Of a stretch of DNA of 64,000 nucleotides, positions 56,054 to 64,000 are shown in pieces; the first letter of the stretch is position 1; each line of letters opens with the position of its first letter. The position numbers and the translations under genes are program-made. Under the pieces are notes generated by a model. That model did not search any database. It saw nothing but the letters and a program-made list of their open reading frames with translations, and was not told the origin of the DNA. Source of the stretch: Chryseobacterium sp. G0162 (GTDB lineage: Bacteria > Bacteroidota > Bacteroidia > Flavobacteriales > Weeksellaceae); NCBI RefSeq assembly GCF_003815715.1, contig NZ_CP033922.1:4140001-4204000 (forward strand), read 5' to 3'.

Positions 56054-57116
56054 ATCGTGAAGGAGTGATTATTTCAACGTTAAAAATATTGTTTTCCCGG
56101 GAAATACGGAAGGTGAAATGTTTCTGATAGTGAAGCTCCAACTGTTGCTTAATATTCTGAATCCCGATTCCTTTTTCATTAGAATCTGAAATGCCATCAT
56201 AGGTATTTTCAATTCTGAAAACAGAATGTTGGGTATTTGTTTCCAATTCTATTTTGATTTCCGTTTGTTCAGAGCTTTTTCCGGCACCGTGTTTAAAGGC
56301 ATTTTCTACTAAGGTTAAATAGAGTAATGGTGGAATGAAATTGACCGATGTTAATGCTATTTTCTTAGTTATTTTTAATCTTTCGTCAGCATAGCGCAGG
56401 CTTTCCAGTGCAATATAATTGTCAATAATATTCAGTTCATCAGCAACAGAAACCCATTTTTTCTGTCCTTTGTACAGAAGATAATCCAGAATATCTGAGA
56501 GCTGGCTGATGGATTGGGATGTTTTATCTGAATTACTGATAGAAAGAGAATAAATATTATTCAGTGTGTTAAACAGAAAATGAGGGTTAAGCTGGGATTT
56601 CAAGGATTTCAATTCCAGTTCGGTTTTTTCCTTTTCCAGTTGGATGGTATTTTCTTTTTCATCTTTATACCGCATAAAAAACATGATGGAAATAAAGATA
56701 AATGCTCCACTGATGATAGGAAATGTATAATGGAACAAAAGATACCGGATATCAGTAAAAATGCTGCTCAGACTGTCTTTGGGTTCATTGGTGAAAAAAG
56801 GCTCAGCAATATCCACAATAAAGATTCTGTTGGCTACTGAAATAAAGTATAAACTCAGGATCAGGCAGAATGTGAATTCAATATATTTTTTTCGGTCAAA
56901 GAAATGGCGGATCAGGATATAATAGATAAAATTGGCTGCCAGAATCTGAAAGATCCAATGACAAAAATTATAAATCACCAATTGTTTAAACATTTCTCCG
57001 TTGTAATCGTCATAGGCTCTTGCTATCCCAAACAAAAACAAAGCAATCCAGAAAAATAACTGGAAGTATATATTTTGTAGGTTATACACGGTTGCTCTGG
57101 TTTTCATCATCATCAA
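56046..57116 (-). CDS. LytS-type sensor histidine kinase
   Basis: 356 residues. Four membrane helices (about 17-34, 47-69, 82-104 and 130-150) precede a coiled coil (EKENTIQLEKEKTELELKSL). The phosphoacceptor is His179 in QLNPHFLFNTLNN, as in the LytS/YehU family. The ATPase part contains NAFKHG and GIGIQNIKQQL. Overlaps the response regulator by 8 bp. The signal is unknown. Confidence 0.9.
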   Translation of the reverse strand: MMMMKTRATVYNLQNIYFQLFFWIALFLFGIARAYDDYNGEMFKQLVIYNFCHWIFQILAANFIYYILIRHFFDRKKYIEFTFCLILSLYFISVANRIFIVDIAEPFFTNEPKDSLSSIFTDIRYLLFHYTFPIISGAFIFISIMFFMRYKDEKENTIQLEKEKTELELKSLKSQLNPHFLFNTLNNIYSLSISNSDKTSQSISQLSDILDYLLYKGQKKWVSVADELNIIDNYIALESLRYADERLKITKKIALTSVNFIPPLLYLTLVENAFKHGAGKSSEQTEIKIELETNTQHSVFRIENTYDGISDSNEKGIGIQNIKQQLELHYQKHFTFRISRENNIFNVEIITPSRYD

Positions 57117-57292
57117 AAATAAAAAATCTTAAGACATGGTTTGCCGAATTGATGTCAAATCCCATAAAATAAAGATCAACAGCATTATTTAAAATTCAGA
57201 CGACTTATTTTGCTATTGGCATTGAAATTCCTGTTTTCTGAACCTTGTGTTTAAAATGAGTCTTGTTTTTAGCAAGATTTGCATCAAAAAAT

Positions 57293-58411
57293 ATGACAAG
57301 AGAACGATCAGAAAGGCTTTACGGATTAGATCATCTGAGAGCATTAGCTATTGTAATGGTTTTACTGTTTCACTATAGGGCATTTAAGCATCCGGAATGG
57401 ATTGATACTATAGGAAGATTTGGCTGGACCGGAGTTGATCTCTTCTTTGTGTTGAGTGGTTTCCTGATTTCAGGACAATTGTTTAAAGAAATGAATGAAA
57501 AAGGAACAATAAGCTTAAAGACCTTTTATATTAAACGTTTTTTTAGGATTGTTCCGGCTTATTTTTTTACTCTTTTTCTGTATTTTACCATCCCTTTTTT
57601 CAGGGAACGGGAAGCTTTACCTCCTTTATGGAAGTTTGTAACCTTCACCCAGAATTATAGATTGGATGTAATCAGCCAGGGGACATTTTCTCATGCATGG
57701 TCTTTATGTATTGAAGAACAGTTTTACCTTATTCTTCCCTTGTTTCTTTTGGTTATAATGCCCTCAAAATTATTTAAATATTTTACTGTTTTAATTATTC
57801 TTTTTATCATGTTTTCTCTCATCATGAGACTGGTAACCTGGAATGTATATATAGCCGATACGGATCCTGATTCTCTGGAATTCTGGCGTTCCTGGTATAT
57901 GAAAATATATTACCCAAGCCATACAAGGTTAGATGGTCTTGGAACCGGAGTTCTTATTGGCTATTGTATGCAGTATTTTTCCGGTTTTAAAAGGATGGTT
58001 CACCAAAATGGGAACAGGCTATTTCTTATTGGGATTGGGTTGTTGGGAATTTCATTTTGGATATGTAATGAACAGGCCTCAAAAGAAGCGTCAGTGTTTG
58101 GGTTTACTCTGGTGGCCATAAGCTATGGTTTTATTGTTTTATCAGCTGTTTCAGCATCGTCATTCTTTTCAAATAGGAAATCCTATATTACTGCGGAACT
58201 GGCAGCTTTGTCATATGCAGTTTACCTTTCTCATAAGGGAATTATTCATTTGGTTCAGGTTCTTTTTGAACATTTCGATCTCAAAACTTCGGATAATGTA
58301 TGCCTATTGGTTTGTGTATTGGGATGTCTTTCGGGTGGTTTAGTGTACAGATTCTTCATTGAAAAACCTTTTGCAGGTGTTAAATACAGGGTTTTAAACA
58401 AAGAGAAATAA
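57293..58411 (+). CDS. Acyltransferase-3 family membrane protein (OafA/YrhL-like)
   Basis: 372 residues from ATG 57293; a TTG at 57263 is an unlikely start. The early YGLDHLRALAIVMVLLFHYRAF with the conserved His, then WTGVDLFFVLSGFLISGQL and FYIKRFFRIVPAYF, define the family, which moves acyl groups to sugars of LPS, peptidoglycan or other polymers. About ten membrane helices. The acceptor is unknown. Confidence 0.88.
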   Translation: MTRERSERLYGLDHLRALAIVMVLLFHYRAFKHPEWIDTIGRFGWTGVDLFFVLSGFLISGQLFKEMNEKGTISLKTFYIKRFFRIVPAYFFTLFLYFTIPFFREREALPPLWKFVTFTQNYRLDVISQGTFSHAWSLCIEEQFYLILPLFLLVIMPSKLFKYFTVLIILFIMFSLIMRLVTWNVYIADTDPDSLEFWRSWYMKIYYPSHTRLDGLGTGVLIGYCMQYFSGFKRMVHQNGNRLFLIGIGLLGISFWICNEQASKEASVFGFTLVAISYGFIVLSAVSASSFFSNRKSYITAELAALSYAVYLSHKGIIHLVQVLFEHFDLKTSDNVCLLVCVLGCLSGGLVYRFFIEKPFAGVKYRVLNKEK

Positions 58412-58590
58412 TCGGTGCACTTATCTTATTGATTGGTGGAGTTCTTCTATTAAAGGCTTGGAGGCTCCCGCTTTCAAATCCCTGGATATAAAGGCGAAAT
58501 ATTCCCATTTATAGTGGTATATTTTGAAAAAATACAAAAAGCAAGATTGATAGTCTTCATCCAGACTCCAAAATATTTAAGAGGATAAAT

Positions 58591-58625
58591 AAAAGGCAGC
58601 TTTTATTTTTGATGCTGCCTTTTAT
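58591..58625. terminator. Terminator between convergent genes
   Basis: AAAAGGCAGC (58591-58600) pairs with GCTGCCTTTT (58614-58623). A/T runs on both sides allow termination in both directions. Confidence 0.75.
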
Positions 58626-58651
58626 AATGTGTCTGTGCTATTTTCAAATGC

Positions 58652-59689
58652 TTATTTTGAAGGAATGCTTTTTAGTACAGCATTTTTAATAGCGGCTTCC
58701 TTAAAACTCCAATGTTCACTGTTTTGAGGCATTTGGTTTTCAAGAATAACCAGACTTGTATCTGTAGACGGAAAGTATACATTCAGACATGTAAAGCCAT
58801 CACCAAGTCCCGTCACTGCATAATAATTAAGCCCAGCCTCTTTGATGAACCTGATATTATAGCCAAATCCCATACTTTCTTTTCCAAAAACATTATGTTG
58901 AGAAGAAGTAGAAGGAGTGAGGATCAGTTTTTGAAATTTTGGGGAAAGAAGTTTTCCTTTAAATAATGCCTGATCCCATTTTGCAAGATCCTCTACAGTA
59001 GAAACAATTCCTGCTGCGGGAGCAATTTCATCATTTAAAAATGATTTTTCTACTTTTTCAAATTGATTATTTTCACTTCTATAGCCAGGAACCAAGGCCT
59101 GATTGTTTTTACTGTTATACACAAACGTTTTGTCCATCTTCAGCTTTTTGAAAAGAGAGTTTGCTTGTTCTGTAAAGCTTTTTCCGGTGGTGTTTTGAAG
59201 AATTTCTCCAAGAAGCATATAAGATAGATTCCCATATTTAAACTGTGATCCGGCTTTAAATGCAGTTGGTTTTTCCCTGTCTATAATACCATGAGTATGA
59301 TTCAAAAGATGGTGTATCGTGACGGTATCTGCCCAGGATTGTGTAAGGGTTGGAAGATATTTTTTTATGGGAGTCTGAAGATCAAGCTTTCCCTGTTCAG
59401 CAGCTTGCAAAATCAGAACAGCAGTGACTTGTTTTGAATTTGACATGATTTCAAACTGGTCATCAACCTTTAAAGCAATTTTTTTTTCGAAATCTTTATA
59501 TCCATGGGCCTTCAAATATTTTGTTTTACCATTTTGAGAAACCAAAGCCACTCCATTGAATTTCAATGGAGCAGAAGTCGTCATGATACTGTCAATTTTT
59601 TTTGAATAGGAAGTTGTTTTCTGTGCCTTTGCATTAACAGACAGCAGTACGGAAACCGCAAGAGTGATAAATAATTTTGTCTTGGTCAT
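58652..59689 (-). CDS. Secreted serine hydrolase (beta-lactamase class C / PBP4*-like)
   Basis: 345 residues from ATG 59689 (MTKTKLFITLAVSVLLSVNAKAQ, a signal peptide); the frame runs upstream to 59845 only inside the preceding gene. Ser83 and Lys86 in MSNSK form the SxxK motif, and FKYGNLSY the YxN motif. It lies four bases after the stop of the class A beta-lactamase gene, so the two are co-transcribed. It may be an esterase, peptidase or weak beta-lactamase. Confidence 0.82.
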   Translation of the reverse strand: MTKTKLFITLAVSVLLSVNAKAQKTTSYSKKIDSIMTTSAPLKFNGVALVSQNGKTKYLKAHGYKDFEKKIALKVDDQFEIMSNSKQVTAVLILQAAEQGKLDLQTPIKKYLPTLTQSWADTVTIHHLLNHTHGIIDREKPTAFKAGSQFKYGNLSYMLLGEILQNTTGKSFTEQANSLFKKLKMDKTFVYNSKNNQALVPGYRSENNQFEKVEKSFLNDEIAPAAGIVSTVEDLAKWDQALFKGKLLSPKFQKLILTPSTSSQHNVFGKESMGFGYNIRFIKEAGLNYYAVTGLGDGFTCLNVYFPSTDTSLVILENQMPQNSEHWSFKEAAIKNAVLKSIPSK

Positions 59690-59693
59690 GGAT

Positions 59694-60590
59694 TTATTTT
59701 TTGTAGTGATTATAGGCTGCTTTGGCAATATCGGCAATAATCGCCTCTGAGTTTTCAAATGTCTCATAAGTATCATGTACAAGAACAGCAATATATATTC
59801 TCTTTTTATCTGAGAGTTCAATAATTCCATAATCATTAACGGCACCTGTCATTCCTGCTTTATTGGTGAATGAGGTTCCGGTGCGGTGGGCTACTTTAAC
59901 ATCCTTGGGTAACTTCCCTTTAAGCCTTTTGGCTCCTGTCGCATTATTCAGCATGGCTGTATACAGCCATTTTGTATGTTCTTTATTTAATATTTTCCCG
60001 GTGTAGAATTGTTCCAGAAGTTGGGTAGCTTCGTTAGGAGTGATGGTATTGATGAATTGGGAATCCCAGTCCTTATGCATACCTTCTTCATCATTTTTGA
60101 TGACAATATTCTTGCTGTTAATGAATTGCTGAACATAATCAGGACCTCCGATTAGTCTTAGCAGAATATCTGTCAAATTATTATCGCTGTAGACCACCAT
60201 CCATTGTATGCAGTCTTCCAGACTAAGCTCTATATTTCCGTCCGGATATTTGTCTTTAAATGGACTATAAGTATCCTCCAAAAGCTCTTCTTTTTTGATG
60301 TAAATTTTCTGTTGTAAAGAAAGTTCACCTTTTTCCACTTTATGAAGAACAGCTAAAGCTACAGGAAATTTGAAGGTGCTTAGCATGGGAAGTGGCTTAT
60401 TGCCATTGATTTGGATTACTTCCTTTTTTGGGGTTCCTGCTGTGACAATAGAAACTCCTACGTCCGCTTTTTTATGGGCAAGAATGGTTTCAATTGCTTT
60501 TTTTAATTCAGAATTTGTATGGTTCTGTGAAAAAAGCGGAAGACTTAACAATACGATAAACAGAGTAGGAATAATTTTTTTTAATTTCAT
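59694..60590 (-). CDS. bla: Class A beta-lactamase, subclass A2 (CIA/CGA/PER-like)
   Basis: 298 residues from ATG 60590 with a signal peptide (MKLKKIIPTLFIVLLSLPLFSQ). Ser71 and Lys74 in STFK, the SDN loop at 135-137, an omega-loop acid near Glu168 (NDEEGM) and R-T-G at 236-238 in place of K-T-G are seen. The layout fits the A2 group found in Chryseobacterium (CIA-1, CGA-1) and in PER and VEB. It should hydrolyse penicillins and probably cephalosporins. The exact allele cannot be given from sequence memory. It heads a two-gene unit. Confidence 0.87.
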   Translation of the reverse strand: MKLKKIIPTLFIVLLSLPLFSQNHTNSELKKAIETILAHKKADVGVSIVTAGTPKKEVIQINGNKPLPMLSTFKFPVALAVLHKVEKGELSLQQKIYIKKEELLEDTYSPFKDKYPDGNIELSLEDCIQWMVVYSDNNLTDILLRLIGGPDYVQQFINSKNIVIKNDEEGMHKDWDSQFINTITPNEATQLLEQFYTGKILNKEHTKWLYTAMLNNATGAKRLKGKLPKDVKVAHRTGTSFTNKAGMTGAVNDYGIIELSDKKRIYIAVLVHDTYETFENSEAIIADIAKAAYNHYKK

Positions 60591-60783
60591 TAGATGGTGT
60601 TTATTTGAATGGGTCTTTGATTCCCAAATATATGTATTTCCTGTATCTCTTTCTCCGTTTGATATCAATATTTTTATTCATCAGAAATCCCTTTAAAAAG
60701 GGGAACCTAAAATGAATGTAACAGTAATTCCGGAATAGTAATTCTGAGATTTTTTATTTTGATACTCCTGTTGTATTAAAAAA

Positions 60784-60972
60784 TTACCACTGACCACCAT
60801 TTTTGGGAGGCGGATCTGTTTTGCTGCACTGATTTGGGGTGTTTGTTCTCCATTGATCTTTATCTTTGGGAGGCGGATCTGTTTGTAAAATATTTCTCAA
60901 TTCATTTATGGTATAGGAATGAAAAGAAGTAAATACCATTGCAATGGCTATTGATGTCAAAAGTTGTTTCAT
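60784..60972 (-). CDS. Small exported peptide with duplicated TDPPPK..QW motif
   Basis: 62 residues from ATG 60972 (MKQLLTSIAIAMVFTSFHSYT, a signal-like start); the longer frame to 61083 has no such start. The mature part contains two similar units, TDPPPKDKDQW and TDPPPKNGGQW, encoded by nearly identical DNA around gggaggcggatctgtttt. A single cysteine lies between them. I recognise no family. Confidence 0.6.
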   Translation of the reverse strand: MKQLLTSIAIAMVFTSFHSYTINELRNILQTDPPPKDKDQWRTNTPNQCSKTDPPPKNGGQW

Positions 60973-61263
60973 TGTTTTTATTTTAAATTTATTAAAATAT
61001 TCATTCCTGTTTACATAATTTTTAGAGATATTAGCCGTTACCTTGATAAGGATGATGATTGAAACCATAAATCCATTAAACAAATGTTTATATTTTTATG
61101 ATATAAGATTTATCATAATTACAGTCAGAGATCAGAGGTGTCAAAGATCTTGTCATGGAAAATAAGCAGCAAAAAGATAGAGTGATTGAACCCAAAAGTA
61201 TAAGAAATTAGCAAAAATAAATAAGAAGAAAAGATTTATTTCTATTGATTATCAACTTGTATG

Positions 61264-61298
61264 AATAGCATCGTTAACATTAATGGTGCTATTTTTTT
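61264..61298 (+). terminator. Orphan plus-strand terminator-like hairpin
   Basis: AATAGCATC (61264-61272) pairs with GGTGCTATT (61285-61293), followed by T residues. No protein gene ends upstream on this strand within 170 bases. Confidence 0.5.
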
Positions 61299-61387
61299 GT
61301 TTTTAAATCAGTGTAAATTTTCGAACACTCTTATAATTTTAATCTCTTGTCTAAGAGATCTGTTTATAGGGTATTATAGAGCTTTAT

Positions 61388-61423
61388 AATAAAAAGACAC
61401 CATTGACTGAAAATGGTGTCTTA
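61388..61423 (-). terminator. Terminator of the susCD operon
   Basis: On the minus strand AGACACCATT and AATGGTGTCT pair (61421-61394) and are followed by TTTTTATT. Confidence 0.8.
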
Positions 61424-61456
61424 CTTGAAATATATTAAAATTGTTTTGTTCCTTAT

Positions 61457-62923
61457 CTAGTCATTTTGTTTGATTTGAGGGTTATTATTAATCTCTTTAT
61501 TCGGGATTTGGAATTTAAATTTATCCGGTGTGAGGTTAAACCTTCCAAAAGTATGGTTGGTTCCTGTGTATATTCTTTCTAAAGGAGTATTCAATCTCTT
61601 CATATCAAACCAGGCGTAGCCTTCACCCCAAAGTTCAATTCTTTTTTGAAGGATAATTTCATTAATCAGATCGGCTCCTGTTTTGGTAGACAGCGTATAG
61701 GCTTTGTCTCTTTTGGATGCAATTTCAAATAATACTTGCTTTGCTTCCGCTTCTCTTCCTTGCCTTGCAAGAGCTTCCGCCTCAATATAATATAAAGAAG
61801 AGGCTCTGATGTAGATATAATCACCTTCAAACATGCTTGGATCTTTAAATTTCCAGCTTACATAGGCAGGATAGTTTTTAGTCTTTCCGTTAAAGGTATA
61901 CTTGGCAGGCTGGCTTCCATTAAATACTTTTTTACGGTAATCAGTATCCGGAATAGCATCGTACAAACGTTTGTCAATAAGTTTATAAATCTGGGCAGCT
62001 CCTGCATATCCTTCATTGGTATTATCAAACATAGAGAAGAAAGAAGCATAATAATTTCCGATACTCATGGTAGAAATTGTATTATGGAATCCCCAGATCA
62101 CCTCAGGATTGCTGATATTGGAAAACCCGGTAGTAGTATAATCGTTTTCTGTCATCAGGGCAATCCCTTGTTTACCATCTGCGGCATATTTTACGGCTTT
62201 GGCGTAATCTCCAATTTGTAGGAATATATCGGCAGCAATAGCTTTAGCTGTTCTCTGATCAATCTGGGCTCTGGATGGACGGGCAAAGCTCTCCAAAAGA
62301 ACAATAGATTCTTCAATATCCTGACCAATCTGTGAATATACTTGTTCTACCGTTGATCTTGGACGTCCCTGGCTGGGATTATCCGTAGTAAGTACCAATG
62401 GAAGCCCCGGATCAGACTGATGCCCTTTATAATCATTGGCATAAAAACGGATCAGATGAAAGTAAGAATAAGCTCTTAAAGCAAGCAGTTGTCCTTTAAT
62501 CGCTTGATTTTTAGGACTTGTATCTGCTTTTAAATCACTAAGAAGTTTATTGATAATGAATATTCTTGCATAAAAAGTGGTCCATACAATTTCTGAAGCC
62601 AAATTACTGGCATTGGTAGCTTCATAATTATAAAACATTCCCAAATGCTGATTTTTTGCCTGTATCACATCATTTGACATTAAATCTGCACCGGCTTTTA
62701 TTCCCATGATTCCGAAGTCTGAGTGAGATCCAATGTTTCCTCCTGCACCATTACTGCGAAGGTCAAGATAGATTCCGCCAAGGATCTTTTCAGGCTTTGA
62801 CTGATCCTCATTCAGTTGCTCACCGGAAATATCGCCCTCCGGTAAAGTATTGAGATCATTAGCACAGCCCGTCGTAATGAAAGTTACGGCTAAAGCTGAT
62901 ATAAAGTATTTTATTGTTTTCAT
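61457..62923 (-). CDS. SusD/RagB-family outer-membrane lipoprotein
   Basis: 488 residues with a lipobox (TTGC, Cys20). TPR-like helices such as QAIKGQLLALRAYSYFHLIRFYAND and the C-terminal SusD-like part with LWGEGYAWFDMKRLNTPLERIY are family hallmarks. SusD proteins cap a SusC channel and hand over glycans, peptides or other nutrients. It follows the susC gene by eight bases on the same strand. The substrate is not apparent; no polysaccharide-degrading gene is seen here, though the operon begins outside the window. Confidence 0.93.
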   Translation of the reverse strand: MKTIKYFISALAVTFITTGCANDLNTLPEGDISGEQLNEDQSKPEKILGGIYLDLRSNGAGGNIGSHSDFGIMGIKAGADLMSNDVIQAKNQHLGMFYNYEATNASNLASEIVWTTFYARIFIINKLLSDLKADTSPKNQAIKGQLLALRAYSYFHLIRFYANDYKGHQSDPGLPLVLTTDNPSQGRPRSTVEQVYSQIGQDIEESIVLLESFARPSRAQIDQRTAKAIAADIFLQIGDYAKAVKYAADGKQGIALMTENDYTTTGFSNISNPEVIWGFHNTISTMSIGNYYASFFSMFDNTNEGYAGAAQIYKLIDKRLYDAIPDTDYRKKVFNGSQPAKYTFNGKTKNYPAYVSWKFKDPSMFEGDYIYIRASSLYYIEAEALARQGREAEAKQVLFEIASKRDKAYTLSTKTGADLINEIILQKRIELWGEGYAWFDMKRLNTPLERIYTGTNHTFGRFNLTPDKFKFQIPNKEINNNPQIKQND

Positions 62924-62931
62924 AATTTCTT

Positions 62932-64000
62932 TTAAAATGTTAGTTTAAAACCTAGTGAAACACTGGATAATAAAGAGTATTTGTAAGCATCGGAAACTCC
63001 TGTTAATGAGGCTCTCGGATCATATCCTTTTCTCTTGGACCATAGATACAGGTTGTTTCCGGTAGCATAGATTTTTAATGCTGATAACCCGATCTGCTTT
63101 GTAAAATCATCAGATAACTGGTATGATAATGTTACATCCTGAAGACTGATATAATCAGACTTAACCAGGTACAACGTAGAATGTCCGTTCTGGTTGGTAG
63201 AAGTAAGGTCTACACGTGGCAGGGCTGCCGTCGGGTTTTCCGAAGTCCATGTTTTATCAAGATCAGTAGTGTAGTTAGAGCCGTAAGTGTCAGAATGGAA
63301 TAAAGATCTGTAAATGTCATCATATCCGTATCCGCCAAACTGATAAGCGAAATTAACAGAAAGATTTACCCTTTTATAGGTAATATCCGTTCCAAATCCA
63401 CCATTTACCTTTGGAATTGCTGATTTTCCGGTATTGTAGTCACTGGCTTCCTTATAATTATTGGTAACCGTTTTTTCTACCTGCTGAGTGGTTGGGTTTA
63501 TGGTGTTTTTATACCATAATGCATCTCCGTTTTCAGGGTTTACTCCGGCAAATTCTTTTAAATAATAGGTATACCGGTCACCACCCTCCGCAAGAACAAA
63601 CAATCCTGAAACCAGACCTGTAGCTCTTTGCTGTTCCGGTAACTTGGTGATCTTGTTTTTATAATGAGTGGCGTTAGCATAAAAATTCCACTGAAGATCT
63701 TCTGTTCGGAGAATATCTACACTGATATTGGCCTGTATCCCTTTGTTGTACATGTCTCCAATATTTCCATACTTCACATACGAACCTGAGTTGGATATTG
63801 CTAAAGGAAGCGTATAGATCATATCAGATACCTTTCTCTCAAAGTAATCAGCATTTAGATTTATTCTATTGTCGAGTAGAGAGAGCTCAAAACCAGCATT
63901 CAGGTTTTTGGAAGTTTCCCATTTTAAGTCCCTGTTTCCTTGTTTTTTTAAAGTAAGTACAGGTTTTCCATCTCCAAAATCATTAATTCCATAGATGTCC
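62932..64000 (-). CDS. SusC/RagA TonB-linked outer-membrane protein, C-terminal part
   Basis: The frame is open to the window edge, so only about 356 C-terminal residues are seen. NRDLKWETSKNLNAGFELSL (upstream of the first internal ATG at 63822), GNIGDMYNKGIQANISVDIL and LSALKIYATGNNLYLWSKR are typical SusC barrel segments. The final LLSSVSLGFKLTF is a C-terminal outer-membrane strand. It pairs with the SusD gene that follows and imports a large nutrient by TonB energy. Confidence 0.93.
   Translation of the reverse strand, partial: DIYGINDFGDGKPVLTLKKQGNRDLKWETSKNLNAGFELSLLDNRINLNADYFERKVSDMIYTLPLAISNSGSYVKYGNIGDMYNKGIQANISVDILRTEDLQWNFYANATHYKNKITKLPEQQRATGLVSGLFVLAEGGDRYTYYLKEFAGVNPENGDALWYKNTINPTTQQVEKTVTNNYKEASDYNTGKSAIPKVNGGFGTDITYKRVNLSVNFAYQFGGYGYDDIYRSLFHSDTYGSNYTTDLDKTWTSENPTAALPRVDLTSTNQNGHSTLYLVKSDYISLQDVTLSYQLSDDFTKQIGLSALKIYATGNNLYLWSKRKGYDPRASLTGVSDAYKYSLLSSVSLGFKLTF

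Larger units (their letters stand above)
60973..61456. other. Gap upstream of the small peptide and downstream of susD
   Basis: 484 AT-rich bases. It holds a plus-strand terminator-like hairpin with no gene before it (61264-61298) and the minus-strand terminator of susD (61388-61423). No plausible protein gene was found. Confidence 0.5.

Noticed and set aside
61155..61211. An 18-codon reading frame (MENKQQKDRV..) upstream of the plus-strand hairpin
   Set aside because: Too short, no promoter or recognisable signal; kept only as possible RNA region.

Overview
The window is a chromosomal stretch of a Bacteroidota bacterium, most probably Chryseobacterium or a close Weeksellaceae relative. Supporting signs are AT-rich DNA, promoters with the flavobacterial TAnnTTTG -7 element, GLPGLI-family and T9SS-tail proteins, a SusC/SusD pair, a fused alpha/beta 2-oxoacid dehydrogenase E1, a subclass A2 class A beta-lactamase and a GH109 enzyme very like the Elizabethkingia one. 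The genus is inferred from remembered family resemblance, not from a search. No rRNA genes, complete tRNA genes, transposases, prophage modules or CRISPR arrays were found.

Layout. 1-7.3 kb: end of an AraC-type regulator, topoisomerase III, a tRNA remnant, a PaaI-type thioesterase, a holin-like membrane protein, an S9 peptidase and a deoxyinosine-type DNA glycosylase. 7.4-14.4 kb (minus strand): an overlapping three-gene set (GH109 alpha-N-acetylgalactosaminidase, nucleotidyltransferase, sugar kinase) that looks like an amino-sugar salvage operon, then a serine hydrolase, an M61 peptidase and an AIM24-family protein. 14.6-23 kb: mostly housekeeping genes (queA, rlmN, sterol desaturase family, polyprenyl synthase, fused E1). 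23-28.5 kb: small accessory genes, including an orphan HNH nuclease, an HxlR/Old Yellow Enzyme divergent pair, and a tandem array of three very short genes (27205-27858, minus) encoding cysteine-rich peptides with a double-glycine leader.

30-40.3 kb is the most unusual part. A sigma factor is followed by an inner-membrane protein that joins an anti-sigma-like N-terminus, a SusC-type TonB plug and a von Willebrand A domain. Next comes a SusC-like outer-membrane barrel that has lost its plug, and then a 1498-residue alpha-2-macroglobulin with the thioester motif GCFEQ and its own inserted SusC-type regulatory and plug module. Two detached plugs thus flank one plugless barrel, which suggests an envelope-spanning sensing or trapping system with its own sigma factor. 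A separate vWA lipoprotein with thrombospondin-3 repeats and a T9SS-like tail follows.

42.4-46.9 kb: a GbsR/MarR-type regulator and a six-gene run (two small membrane proteins, DCC-family, SRPBCC, DUF2071 and TIGR01777-like proteins). A near-identical palindrome lies before the regulator and before the run. 46.9-58.4 kb: secreted proteins of unknown role, lpd, a patatin, a GldA-like ATPase, a LytS/LytR-type two-component pair and an acyltransferase. 58.6-64 kb (minus): a serine hydrolase coupled to a class A beta-lactamase, a small secreted peptide with an internal duplication, and susD with the 3' part of susC running off the window. Several dispersed palindromic repeats sit between genes.
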